Positions 17,841 to 26,870 of a stretch of DNA of 56,763 bases are shown one piece after another; the first letter of the stretch is position 1; the number at the start of each line of letters is the position of its first letter. Made by a program: the position numbers and the translations under genes. The notes below the pieces were generated by a model. The model was not told where the DNA came from. It saw only the letters and a list, made by a program, of their open reading frames with translations, and did not search any database. This DNA is from JBLNBN01 sp050260015 (GTDB taxonomy: Bacteria; Bacteroidota; Ignavibacteria; Kapaibacteriales; UBA2268), in the NCBI GenBank assembly GCA_050260015.1, contig JBLNBN010000006.1:1-56763 (forward strand), given 5' to 3'.

Positions 17841-18307
17841 TTTCCGAGAAAAACGCGCTGACCGAAGAAATCGAACGCCTGTCCGAAATTTACGGCGAAG
17901 GCAGCCAGGCCCTTCTTCCCATACTGCAGGAAATCCAGATCAAGCACGGCTACGTCTCCGACTACGCGCACCAGGAAATCGCCCGCGTTTTAGGGCTGCA
18001 TCCCGTCGAGGTCTACGGCGTCGTCTCCTTCTACGCCTTCCTGCGCGCAAATCACCGCGGACGCTACGTCGTCAGGCTCTGCAAGACGATCTCCTGCGAC
18101 CTCGAGAGCAAGGACGCGGTCGCGCGGGCAATCGAACGCGAGCTGGGCATCAAGTTCGGCGAAACGACCCATGACGAAAAATTTACGCTCGAGTACGCCA
18201 ACTGCATGGGCATGTGCGATAAAGGCCCGGCCATGCTAATCAACGACCAGGTTTACACTAACTTGACGCCGCGAACCGCGGTCGATATTCTTAAAACTTG
18301 CAAATAA
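17834..18307 (+). CDS. hydC: NADH-dependent [FeFe]-hydrogenase subunit C (NuoE-like, [2Fe-2S])
   Basis: A 157-aa thioredoxin-like ferredoxin subunit. The [2Fe-2S] ligands are visible as CKTISC and CMGMC, the usual C-x4-C...C-x3-C pattern, and YVSDYAHQEIARVLGLHPVEVYGVVSFY is the family's helical N-terminal signature. In trimeric hydrogenases it sits between the flavin subunit and the catalytic subunit. The ATG lies inside the end of the receiver gene, and hydB follows after 11 bases. Confidence 0.93.
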   Translation: MLVSEKNALTEEIERLSEIYGEGSQALLPILQEIQIKHGYVSDYAHQEIARVLGLHPVEVYGVVSFYAFLRANHRGRYVVRLCKTISCDLESKDAVARAIERELGIKFGETTHDEKFTLEYANCMGMCDKGPAMLINDQVYTNLTPRTAVDILKTCK

Positions 18308-18318
18308 GGAGCTAAACT

Positions 18319-19491
18319 ATGCCAATATTAAACGGAAGCGTATTGTTCCATCCGTCAAATCAAGGCGATGGATTATCGGAAGCTCTGTCGCGCAAGCCGC
18401 AGGATATCGTAATGGAAGTTCGCGAGTCCGGCCTTAAGGGTAGGGGCGGGGCGGGATTCCCCACGGGCACTAAATGGATGCTCGCCGCGGCGGCCAAATC
18501 CGATCTCAAGTTCGTCGTTTGCAACGCCGACGAAGGCGAGCCCGGCACGTTCAAGGATCGCGTCCTGCTGGACGAGTACCCGAAATTAATGTTCGAGGGA
18601 ATGGCCATCGGCGGCTACGCTATCGGCGCGCGCTACGGTTTCCTCTACCTTCGAGGCGAGTACCGCTACCTGCTGAAGAAACTCCACGAAGAGCTCGACG
18701 AGATGCGCGCCCAAAATAGATTGGGCGAAAACATACTCGGCACGGACTTCAGCTTCGACATCGAGATCCGGCTCGGCAGCGGCGCGTACGTCTGCGGCGA
18801 GGAGAGCGCGCTCATCGAATCGCTCGAGGGCCACCGCGGCGAGCCGCGCAATCGTCCCCCTTTCCCCGTCAATACCGGCTTTATGGGGAATCCTACCATA
18901 GTGAACAACGTGGAAACTTTCTCCACCGTTCCGGTCATTATTCATAAAGGAGCCGATTGGTTCCAATCAATCGGCACAACAAAGAGCAAGGGCACTAAGC
19001 TCGTTTCCGTCTCCGGCGATTGCGAGAGCCCGGGCGTTTACGAAGTTCCTTTCGGCACGACTATCCACGAGATGCTCGAGCTCTGCGGCGCGCGCGACGT
19101 CAAGGCCGTGCAGGTCGGCGGCGCGTCCGGCTACTGCGTGCCGAGCAGCGAGCTGAACCGCGAGCTGAGCTTCGAGGACCTCTCGACCGGCGGCTCTATA
19201 ATGGTATTCGACAAGAGCCGCGACATGCTCGGCGTTCTGAAGAACTTTATGGAATTCTTCGTCGAGGAGTCCTGCGGGCAATGCACTCCCTGCCGCATAG
19301 GCAATATCAAGTTGCTCGAAGGCGTGGAAAAGGTCGAGCGAGGCGAATGCACAATCTCTTACCTTAAAGAGCTGATCGACCTCGGAAAGACTATGCAGGT
19401 CGCCTCGAAATGCGGCTTGGGTCAATCAAGTCCGAACCCCTTTATTTCAATAATGACCAATTTTGAGAACGAAATTTTCAAACACAGGTAG
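18319..19491 (+). CDS. hydB: NADH-dependent [FeFe]-hydrogenase subunit B (NuoF-like, FMN/NADH-binding)
   Basis: A 390-aa NuoF-type flavoprotein. The FMN/NADH fold is shown by GRGGAGFPTGTKW, CNADEGEPGTFKDR and GSGAYVCGEESALIESLEG. The [4Fe-4S] site is ESCGQCTPCRIGN plus a later Cys (SKCGLG). It lacks the N-terminal thioredoxin-like and C-terminal ferredoxin extensions found in Thermotoga-type HydB, so it is the minimal form. It would oxidise or reduce NAD(H) and exchange electrons with HydC and HydA. AAGGAG precedes the ATG. Confidence 0.93.
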   Translation: MPILNGSVLFHPSNQGDGLSEALSRKPQDIVMEVRESGLKGRGGAGFPTGTKWMLAAAAKSDLKFVVCNADEGEPGTFKDRVLLDEYPKLMFEGMAIGGYAIGARYGFLYLRGEYRYLLKKLHEELDEMRAQNRLGENILGTDFSFDIEIRLGSGAYVCGEESALIESLEGHRGEPRNRPPFPVNTGFMGNPTIVNNVETFSTVPVIIHKGADWFQSIGTTKSKGTKLVSVSGDCESPGVYEVPFGTTIHEMLELCGARDVKAVQVGGASGYCVPSSELNRELSFEDLSTGGSIMVFDKSRDMLGVLKNFMEFFVEESCGQCTPCRIGNIKLLEGVEKVERGECTISYLKELIDLGKTMQVASKCGLGQSSPNPFISIMTNFENEIFKHR

Positions 19492-19500
19492 GGAATCGAT

Positions 19501-21381
19501 ATGGAATCAAAGATATACCAAAAGCGTTTACCGACTTTTAAACCCAAACCGGAACCGCTCAGGGCGGGCGAAGGCGAATACATCGGTTCGCACGTGGAAG
19601 TGACGATAAACGGTAAAGCTATAAAAGCTCCGATAGGAACGACTATACTCGAGGCATGCCGCCAGAATAATATCCATATTCCGACGATTTGCTACCACGA
19701 GGACCTCTGCATCGCAGGCGCGTGCCGCGTGTGCGTGGTCGAAATTGAAGGAATGCCGAAGCTGCAGGCTTCCTGCGCCTTCCCGATTACGAGTCAAATC
19801 AAGATACACACAACGTCCGAAAAAGTCCGCAAGGCGCGCAGGCACATTCTGGACCTAATGCTCAGCGAGCACTACGGCGAATGCTATTCATGCGCGAGGA
19901 ATAATAACTGCGAACTGCAAAAGCTCGCCAAAGAATACGGAGTCGACGATTACCGGTTCGGCCACGTAAAGGAACGCAAGCGCCCGATAGACAATTCCAG
20001 CTACTCGGTCGTGCGCGATATGGACAAATGCATCCTCTGCAAGCGCTGCGTGCGAACCTGCTACGACCTGCAGCAGGTAGGCGCGCTCGAGGCGGTCAAT
20101 CGCGGCGCCGAGACGAGGATATCCACCTTTATGGATAAGCCGCTGCTCGACGTAATATGCATTAACTGCGGGCAGTGCATAAATCGATGCCCGACCGGCG
20201 CCCTGAAAGCGAACGACCCCTCCGACGAGATCTGGGAGGCAATAGACAACCCGACGAAGCACGTAGTTATCCAGACAGCGCCCTCCCCGCGCGCTTCAAT
20301 CGGCGAGGAGTTCGGGCTGCCGCCGGGGCATTCAATGACGCGCGAACTCAATACCGCCCTACGTATGATCGGGTTCGATAAGATATTCGACACCGACTTC
20401 ACGGCGGACCTGACGATCATGGAGGAGGGCACGGAACTCCTAATGAGATTAAAGCGGCTTCTGAAGGACGGCGACACGTCGGTCGCGCTGCCGCAGCTTA
20501 CTTCCTGCTCGCCCGGGTGGATCAAGTTCATCGAGCATTTCTACCCGGACCACCTGCAATACCTCTCGAGTTGTAAGTCCCCGCAGCAGATGTTCGGCTC
20601 GCTTATCAAAACTTTCTACGCAGACAAGCAAGGCATTGATCCGGCGGATATAGTTACAGTTGCCGTTATGCCCTGCTCCGCGAAGAAATTCGAGTGCAAT
20701 CGTCCCGAGATGACGAGTTCAGGCTTCAAGGACGTCGATTACGGCCTGACTACCCGCGAGCTCGCCCAGATGATACGCGAGGCGGGTCTCTTCCTTCCCG
20801 AGCTACCGAAGAGCGATTTCGACGATCCGTTCGGCGAAGCCTCCGGCGCCGGCTTAATATTCGGCGCGACGGGCGGCGTTATGGAGGCGGCTCTCCGCAC
20901 CGCTTACGAACTCGTCACAGGCAGGGAAATCCCGTTCGAGAACTTAAACGTAACGCCATGCCGCGGCTTCGACGGGGTAAAGGAGGGAGCCGCGCTGCTC
21001 GAAAACGTCCTTCCCGAATGGGACTTCCTCGAAGGCGTCGAATTGAAGTTTATGATCGCCCATGGCACGGCAAATGCTAAGAAAGTAATGGAAGCTCTGA
21101 AGAAGGGCGAGCTCTCAGGTTATCACTTTATCGAAGTTATGGCTTGCCCGGGCGGCTGCATCGGCGGCGGCGGTCAGCCGATCCCGACTTCGCCCGAGAT
21201 CAGGGCTAAACGCGCCGAAGCGATTTACAACGAAGACGCCGGGCTCCCGCTTAGGAAGTCGCACGAGAATCCGCACGTCAAGTACCTCTACGAGCGGTTC
21301 CTCGTAGACGGACCGTGCGGGCATATTTCGCATAAATTGCTCCATACGCATTACGTAAAGCGCGGAAACTTCATCGCTTAA
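19501..21381 (+). CDS. hydA: [FeFe]-hydrogenase catalytic subunit A
   Basis: 626 aa. Domains in order: NuoG-like [2Fe-2S] (C64, C70, C75, C78 region), a His-Cys3 [4Fe-4S] site (H124, C128, C131, C137), two [4Fe-4S] ferredoxin motifs (C177-C187 and C220-C230), then the H-cluster domain with L1 TSCSPGW (334-340), L2 MPCSAKKFE (390-398) and L3 FIEVMACPGGCIGGGG (543-558), and a C-terminal small-subunit-like tail (SHKLLHTHY). With HydB and HydC it should form a group A3-type trimer that couples H2, NAD(H) and possibly ferredoxin. L1 has Cys-Ser where the textbook motif has Cys-Cys. The H-cluster maturases HydE, HydF and HydG are not in this window. Confidence 0.95.
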   Translation: MESKIYQKRLPTFKPKPEPLRAGEGEYIGSHVEVTINGKAIKAPIGTTILEACRQNNIHIPTICYHEDLCIAGACRVCVVEIEGMPKLQASCAFPITSQIKIHTTSEKVRKARRHILDLMLSEHYGECYSCARNNNCELQKLAKEYGVDDYRFGHVKERKRPIDNSSYSVVRDMDKCILCKRCVRTCYDLQQVGALEAVNRGAETRISTFMDKPLLDVICINCGQCINRCPTGALKANDPSDEIWEAIDNPTKHVVIQTAPSPRASIGEEFGLPPGHSMTRELNTALRMIGFDKIFDTDFTADLTIMEEGTELLMRLKRLLKDGDTSVALPQLTSCSPGWIKFIEHFYPDHLQYLSSCKSPQQMFGSLIKTFYADKQGIDPADIVTVAVMPCSAKKFECNRPEMTSSGFKDVDYGLTTRELAQMIREAGLFLPELPKSDFDDPFGEASGAGLIFGATGGVMEAALRTAYELVTGREIPFENLNVTPCRGFDGVKEGAALLENVLPEWDFLEGVELKFMIAHGTANAKKVMEALKKGELSGYHFIEVMACPGGCIGGGGQPIPTSPEIRAKRAEAIYNEDAGLPLRKSHENPHVKYLYERFLVDGPCGHISHKLLHTHYVKRGNFIA

Positions 21382-21404
21382 TAGTTAAAGAAGGGGCGTT
21401 TAAA

Positions 21405-22835
21405 TTGCCGAAAAGCGGATTTTTCACTTTAGTTCCGCCCAGGGTCCAATTCGAAGGATTCTGGGCGACTATTAAAAGGCGGAACCGATGGCTTATCAAG
21501 CTGCGATTCGGGGCCGTCGCGTTGCTCTGCGCCCTAATCGTCGCTATAGAAGCCCTGGAAAATTCGCTGAACGGCTTTTCGCTCGACACAACCCCTCATT
21601 GGATCATCGCGGGCGGGATACTTGGCTATAACCTTGTGTTCCGCCGCGTTTGGAACCGATTGGATACATATAAGAAATTCCACAGCATGCACCTTTCCCT
21701 GCTGCAAATCTGCTTCGATCTTGCGGCGCTAATGCTGTTCATATACTTTACAGGCGGGGTGGAAACTCCCCTTTTCCTGTTCTTTATCTTTCACACGATA
21801 TTAGGAGCGCTCTTCCTTCCCGCGCCGATTATTTTCTTGATTTTCACATGTGTTGTAGGATGCGCGTTGGCCGCCTCGTTATTGGAATTGAACGGAGCTA
21901 TTCCCCACCACGCCGTGCAGGGGCTGCTGCCGTTCACGCTTTACGACAACCCGGTTTACGTTGCCGTATTCTTTACTCTCTTCGCCGTTTCTATCTTCCT
22001 CAGCATCTATTTGACCAATTCCGTGGCGCGCGAGCTCTACGAGAGACATCGCGACCAGTGGATGATCAATCGAAGGCTGGAGGAAGTGGAAGTCGCTAAG
22101 ACGAAGTATGTGATGAGCGTGGTGCACGACCTGAAAACGCCCATAGCGGCGGTCATTACATACGTGAATATGCTGCTCGACGGCACGCTCGGCGAGATGA
22201 ACCCGCTGCAAAAGCGCCCGCTCGAACGCTCGCGCATCAGGCTGACAAACGCCATAGCGATAATTAACGATATACTCCAGATCGCCTATATCAAGATTGA
22301 CAAGGATAAGCTCGATATACAGGCGATCAACCTGATCCTATTTTTGCGGGAAACAAGCGAGGAATACTTCGATCTCGCCCGTTCGAAGGAATTAATCTAT
22401 GAAATAGAGAATCTAACCCAACGTGAAATATTCGTAAACTGCGAGCCAAAACTATTGAAGCTCGCGCTCTCGAACCTGATCTCGAATGCGATTAAATACA
22501 CGGAGGAAGGCGGGCGCGTCTCCGTCTCCGCCGCAAGCGAAGCCGGGAGAGTTGTACTAATATTCGCCGACACAGGAATAGGAATACCGCAGGCGGAAAT
22601 AAGCAAAGTATTCGACGATTTCTACCGCTCCACAATATCGAAAAAGAAGGGCATCGAGGGCACCGGGCTTGGAATGTCCATCGTTAAGCAAATCATCGAG
22701 CGGTTCGGCGGCACGATAAAGATAGTTTCGCCATCGCACATTTCCCCGTCCGAAGACAAGCCCGGAACGGACGTGATAGTCGACCTGCCTGCGGCGTTAG
22801 TTGCTGCCGCTCAGCCGGAGACAAGCCGGACGTAG
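21405..22835 (+). CDS. Membrane histidine kinase of the hydrogenase operon
   Basis: A 476-aa sensor kinase. The N-terminal 210 residues carry about six hydrophobic helices (such as FGAVALLCALIVAIEAL and PVYVAVFFTLFAVSIFLSIYL) with no extra-cytoplasmic domain of note. They are followed by a HisKA domain with phospho-acceptor His in VVHDLKTPIAAV and a HATPase domain with N box NLISNAIKYT, G1 ADTGIGIP and G2 GTGLGMSIVK. The start is a TTG at 21405 with AAGGGG upstream. It follows hydA by 23 bases and probably signals to the receiver protein at the head of the operon. Confidence 0.9.
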   Translation: MPKSGFFTLVPPRVQFEGFWATIKRRNRWLIKLRFGAVALLCALIVAIEALENSLNGFSLDTTPHWIIAGGILGYNLVFRRVWNRLDTYKKFHSMHLSLLQICFDLAALMLFIYFTGGVETPLFLFFIFHTILGALFLPAPIIFLIFTCVVGCALAASLLELNGAIPHHAVQGLLPFTLYDNPVYVAVFFTLFAVSIFLSIYLTNSVARELYERHRDQWMINRRLEEVEVAKTKYVMSVVHDLKTPIAAVITYVNMLLDGTLGEMNPLQKRPLERSRIRLTNAIAIINDILQIAYIKIDKDKLDIQAINLILFLRETSEEYFDLARSKELIYEIENLTQREIFVNCEPKLLKLALSNLISNAIKYTEEGGRVSVSAASEAGRVVLIFADTGIGIPQAEISKVFDDFYRSTISKKKGIEGTGLGMSIVKQIIERFGGTIKIVSPSHISPSEDKPGTDVIVDLPAALVAAAQPETSRT

Positions 22836-22849
22836 AGCCTCCCGGATAT

Positions 22850-25039
22850 TTACAAATCCTCTTCCGGCTTATATCGCCGCAGGAGCAGCGAGAGCGAGAT
22901 AACGGTAACGCTGCTCGCAGCCATGGCCAATCCGGCCAGCTCCGGCGAAAATCTCCAGCCGGTAAACGGCGTCAGCGCGCCCGCCGCCAGCGGCACGAGC
23001 GCGGCGTTATAGGCGAAGGCCCAGAAGAGATTCTGGCGAATGCGGCGCATCACCTTTTTCCCAAGGCCGATAGCGACGGGAATTGAGCGCAGGTCCTGGT
23101 TCATTATCACGACCTCCCCGCTCTCCAGGGCGATGTCCGAGCCGCCCCCGATAGCTATGCCTACGTCGGCCATAGCAAGCGCGGGCGCGTCGTTGATCCC
23201 GTCGCCGACGAAGGCCACGGTTCCGACCTCCGACTTCATCTTCACGATTTCATCCGCTTTTTCTCCGGGAAGAGTTTCAGCGGCTATGCGCTTAATTCCC
23301 AGCTTAGCGGCGATATCCTCGGCGGCGCGTCGGTTGTCGCCCGTTATCATCCCGACCTCTATTCCGCGGCGGTTCAGGGCCGCTATCGCGTCGCGCGCGC
23401 TGTCCTTTATTTCGTCGGCAATAATAAAAGCGCCGACGAGCTTCCCGTCGCGTGAAATTAACGCTTCGGCGCCGATGGGTAGATTATCTGTCTCCAGGGC
23501 CGATATGTCCGCCCCGCGAGCCGATAGAAATTTACGACTGCCAATGAAGTAAGCGCCGCCGTCGATAGCGCCGGCGACTCCTTTTCCGGAGTAATTCTGG
23601 AACTTCTCGACCTTTACCCCGTTCGCCGTCCCGCGCTCCTCGGCGTAACGAGCGATAGCCTGCGCGAGCGGGTGGGCGGAGTTTTTCTCCAAAGCTCCCG
23701 CAATCCTGATTATCTCTTCACCGGAAGCGCCGTCGAACGCTCTAAATTCAGTAACGCGCGGCTTTCCGAGCGTCAGCGTCCCCGTCTTATCGAATATGAC
23801 AGTTTTTATCTTTTCAAATTTCTCGAGGTTTTCCGGGTTTTTAATCAATATCCCCAGCTCGGCGCCGCGGCCTATTCCGGCGGTTACGGCAGTAGGGATA
23901 GCCAATCCCAGCGCGCACGGGCAAGCGATAACTACGACGGCGATAAACGCCGCGAACGCGAAGTTGAGGCTCTCGCCGGCTATGAAGTAATGAACGGCGA
24001 ACGTCAGTATCGCTATAGTTAATATAATTGGAATAAACACGCCCACTATCTTATCGGCGAGGTTTTGCACCGGCGCCCGTTTGGATTGCGCGTTTCGTAC
24101 TAAAGAAATGATCTGGGCAAGAAGGGTTTCGCGGCCAACGCGCTCCGCCGTTATCCTGAGCGTAGAGTCCCCGTTCACCGTCCCTGCTACGACCGTGTCT
24201 CCGACGTCCTTGCGCTTCGGGAGCGGCTCGCCCGTTATCATCGATTCGTCCGCGTAGCTCGCGCCCTCGTAAATCACGCCGTCGACAGGAACTTTCTCGC
24301 CGGGACGGATTAATAGCTTAGCTCCGGCTTCTATTTCTTCAATTGGAATTTCGCGCTCGCCCCCCTCGTCGATCAGGATAGCCGTTTTAGGCTGCAATCC
24401 CGCGAGTTTCTCAATAGCCTGCGAGGTCTTGCCCTTAGCCCGCGTTTCAAGGAATTTCCCGAGCATTAAGAAAGAGGAAAGCATTATAGCGGTTTCGTAG
24501 AACATAAACTCTTCCGAATTCAGCAATCCAAACGTGCCCGCTACCGAGGCTAAGTACGCCGCCCCTGTGCCCAGCGAATACATCACGTCCATATTCAGGC
24601 TGCGATTCCTGAGCGAGCGGAAGCCGGCTGTAAATATCGGGTAAGCGACGTAGGCGAAGACAGGCGTTGAGATGACAAACAGCCAAAGCGACATTCCGTG
24701 CAAATGCATTCCGGGCATGTACATTAAAATCATTATCGGGATCGAAACCGCCAGTCCAATTGTTATTCTTAAAAGCCTTGCCCGCTGCTGCTTGCGCGTC
24801 ATGGCCGCAAGCGTTTCGGGATCGGGTTCCGTGCCGAGATACTCGTAACCGGAGCTTGTGACGGCTTTCTCAATCGCGCCGAAATCAGTTTGAGCTTTAT
24901 CGTATTCGATCGTAGCGCTCTCGTCCCCGAGCGAGATAGAAACGGAGCTAATGCCCGCCACGCCCGCCAGGGCCGCTTCGACCGTGCGCGAGCACATCAC
25001 GCAGGACATTCCGCCAATTTTTATTCTTATCTTTTCCAT
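22850..25039 (-). CDS. copA: Copper-exporting P1B-type ATPase
   Basis: 729 aa. One N-terminal heavy-metal-associated domain with GMSCVMC (C13, C16), about eight membrane helices, the CPC ion motif in VIACPCALGLAIP, the phosphorylation site DKTGTLTLGKP, the SAHPLAQAI HP motif, and GDGINDAPALA. These mark a Cu(I)-type exporter (P1B-1). ATG at 25039 places the metal-binding domain at the true N terminus; an upstream extension of 16 codons is unlikely. It is convergent with the histidine-kinase gene, 14 bases apart, with no obvious terminator between. Confidence 0.93.
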   Translation of the reverse strand: MEKIRIKIGGMSCVMCSRTVEAALAGVAGISSVSISLGDESATIEYDKAQTDFGAIEKAVTSSGYEYLGTEPDPETLAAMTRKQQRARLLRITIGLAVSIPIMILMYMPGMHLHGMSLWLFVISTPVFAYVAYPIFTAGFRSLRNRSLNMDVMYSLGTGAAYLASVAGTFGLLNSEEFMFYETAIMLSSFLMLGKFLETRAKGKTSQAIEKLAGLQPKTAILIDEGGEREIPIEEIEAGAKLLIRPGEKVPVDGVIYEGASYADESMITGEPLPKRKDVGDTVVAGTVNGDSTLRITAERVGRETLLAQIISLVRNAQSKRAPVQNLADKIVGVFIPIILTIAILTFAVHYFIAGESLNFAFAAFIAVVVIACPCALGLAIPTAVTAGIGRGAELGILIKNPENLEKFEKIKTVIFDKTGTLTLGKPRVTEFRAFDGASGEEIIRIAGALEKNSAHPLAQAIARYAEERGTANGVKVEKFQNYSGKGVAGAIDGGAYFIGSRKFLSARGADISALETDNLPIGAEALISRDGKLVGAFIIADEIKDSARDAIAALNRRGIEVGMITGDNRRAAEDIAAKLGIKRIAAETLPGEKADEIVKMKSEVGTVAFVGDGINDAPALAMADVGIAIGGGSDIALESGEVVIMNQDLRSIPVAIGLGKKVMRRIRQNLFWAFAYNAALVPLAAGALTPFTGWRFSPELAGLAMAASSVTVISLSLLLRRYKPEEDL

Positions 25040-25237
25040 AATATACTCTAAAGGACAGCCGTTCCGTTTAACATATTGTATCAACATAGAAAAACTTACG
25101 GCTGGAATTTAATACAACTTCCTATGGGATCGCGATTTATAGCTAACAATAAAAGGGAGTTCCCTATGTCAGTAATTTTAGCTTTCTCTAATAATTTTAT
25201 TCTTGCAGCTTAACTTATAAGTATAAACGGAGGTAAT

Positions 25238-25723
25238 GTGAAAAAATTTGGAATATTATTAACTCTCCTCGTCCTTGCGGGCCTTGGAATAAATTCATGC
25301 GGGGACAATACGAATTTCCCGACAGACGATCCGGGAGCGATGACTCTCGGCTCGATGAGCGCGACTATCGACGGCTCCGCGTTCTCCTCGCAGCAGTCGA
25401 TGGCCGTCCGAATTGGCTCGCAAATCTCGATCACGGGGACGCGGATTTTTAACAACCTGCAGAGCGGGGAAAATATAACGTTGGTAGTATTAAACGCGCA
25501 AACCGGCCCCAATACGGCGGCAGGATACTTTACCTATACGCCGGATAACGCTAAGCCGTCCGAAGCGCAAACCTGGTTCTCCTCCCAGGCGTCCGTAGAG
25601 CTAACAAAGATAACCGCGACGGAAATACAGGGAAGATTTAGCTTCGTCGGGCAGAACACCCAAAATTCCGGGTCTACGAAGAACGTGTCAAACGGGGTAT
25701 TCCGGGCCAGGATTACTTATTAG
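25238..25723 (+). CDS. Small lipoprotein, paralog of the next gene
   Basis: 161 aa with a lipoprotein signal (NSCGDN, Cys about 21) followed by a single beta-rich domain of about 130 residues: GSMSATIDGSAFSSQQS, then TAAGYFTYTPDNAKPSEAQTW and a final GVFRARITY strand. The layout resembles DUF6252-type Bacteroidota lipoproteins, but function is unknown. The start is a GTG with GGAGG seven bases upstream. A paralog lies 177 bases downstream. Confidence 0.75.
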   Translation: MKKFGILLTLLVLAGLGINSCGDNTNFPTDDPGAMTLGSMSATIDGSAFSSQQSMAVRIGSQISITGTRIFNNLQSGENITLVVLNAQTGPNTAAGYFTYTPDNAKPSEAQTWFSSQASVELTKITATEIQGRFSFVGQNTQNSGSTKNVSNGVFRARITY

Positions 25724-25900
25724 CGGTCCTACGGAGTTAGCCGTCAACCGCGGGGAAACTAATTTGCGCGCCGCCTTTACAATTCGCTTGCGTCCATTCG
25801 CATAAAAACCTATTTTTGCATATTCAAAGGCGAAGTCGCCAATGCCGATTATTGGCGCGGAATATTTTTTGTAAAAGATAACTGGTTAGACGGAGTAAAC

Positions 25901-26377
25901 ATGAAAAACTACGTAAAGATCTTACTAATAGGGCTCGTCGCGGCTTTAGGCTTTTCGGCGTGCACGGACGATTCTACATCCCCGGTGGACGATCCATCCT
26001 TGCTCAATCTAGGCGCGATGAAAGCCACGATAAACGACAGCTCCTTTTATTCGCAGCAGGCTACGTGCTATAAGCTTGGAGAACAGCTTACTATATCCGC
26101 CGCGAGGTACTTAAATAACTCTAAGAGCAAGGAGATCATTTCCTTTACGCTGATAAATCCCGACGAGGGGTCCAATACGGCTTCAGGGTACTTTTCCTAT
26201 ACGCCGGACCTAAATAAGCCGTCGGAAGTTACGACGTGGCCCTCCTCCAACGTTTCAGTGGAGATCACCCTAATGACTGCCACGGAAGTTCTCGGCAGGT
26301 TCAACTTCGTAGGCGACAGCGGCTCCGACCAAAAAAGAGTGACGAACGGGACATTCCGAGTGAAGATTACGGGATAA
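25901..26377 (+). CDS. Small lipoprotein, tandem paralog
   Basis: 158 aa, lipobox SACTDD (Cys about 21). It aligns along its whole length with the preceding gene: GAMKATINDSSFYSQQA, TASGYFSYTPDLNKPSEVTTW and NGTFRVKITG. This is a tandem duplication whose copies have diverged to roughly half identity by eye. GGAGTAAAC precedes the ATG, and the 177-base gap suggests its own promoter. A terminator follows. Confidence 0.75.
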   Translation: MKNYVKILLIGLVAALGFSACTDDSTSPVDDPSLLNLGAMKATINDSSFYSQQATCYKLGEQLTISAARYLNNSKSKEIISFTLINPDEGSNTASGYFSYTPDLNKPSEVTTWPSSNVSVEITLMTATEVLGRFNFVGDSGSDQKRVTNGTFRVKITG

Positions 26378-26397
26378 TTTTCTTTATTATTTTTCTT

Positions 26398-26435
26398 AAG
26401 GCGACTGCGATTTTTTGCAGCCGCCTTTCTTTTTT
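26398..26435 (+). terminator. Rho-independent terminator of the lipoprotein pair
   Basis: AAGGCG-A-CTGC / GCAG-C-CGCCTT stem with one internal mismatch, followed by TTTCTTTTTT, about 20 bases after the stop at 26377. Confidence 0.8.
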
Positions 26436-26629
26436 CATTTATTTTTCTATTTTATCTATAAAGTTTAAAAATATTTCTTGCACTATATATAATTATAAAG
26501 TAATTTTGCAAACGCGTTAATCTTTATTGCGCCGTTCAATACGATTAAGTTTCTTTGACTTTATGGATTTGCATTAAATCCCGGCTCTGGAAAAACCAAT
26601 CTTGTATTAAATCTATTTGCGGAGGGTTT

Positions 26630-26692
26630 ATGAGGAGAATTGCAGCTTTTTTGTTACTTGCGCTTTGCGTTATCGTGGGGATTATCGTCTGA
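26630..26692 (+). CDS. Possible tiny secreted peptide or frame-broken gene start
   Basis: A full GGAGGG site sits four bases before ATG at 26630, which opens 20 codons reading as a signal-peptide-like hydrophobic segment (MRRIAAFLLLALCVIVGIIV) and then stops at TGA-TAA. Both the same frame and the +1 frame remain open for 35-41 codons after it, so this could be the start of a small secreted protein broken by a frameshift or stop mutations, a real 20-aa membrane peptide, or chance. It sits between two convergent terminators. Confidence 0.35.
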   Translation: MRRIAAFLLLALCVIVGIIV

Positions 26693-26812
26693 TAAGCGGG
26701 TAAATCTGCAACCGCTGAAGACAGGCCGCAGGTACGCTCGCCGCGCTCCTGCATTAAAGGACGTTGCTTCCGCTATTATTCCGATTACTGGATTCAGTAA
26801 ACTAAAAATATG

Positions 26813-26842
26813 AAGGCGGCAGCAATTTCTTGCAGCCGCCTT
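26813..26842 (-). terminator. Terminator-like hairpin after the BNR/T9SS gene
   Basis: AAGGCGGC / GCCGCCTT outer stem with an inner GC pair, 29 bases past the stop at 26871. On the minus strand it is followed by CATATTTTTAG, a weak T-tract. Confidence 0.7.
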
Positions 26843-26870
26843 ATCTATGTTAGGCGCGTATGGTGTAGTT

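Noticed and set aside
19501..21381. HydA as a sensory (HydS-type) hydrogenase because of the adjacent kinase
   Set aside because: It has the NuoG-like N terminus and is co-transcribed with hydB and hydC; sensory types carry PAS domains and lack these partners.
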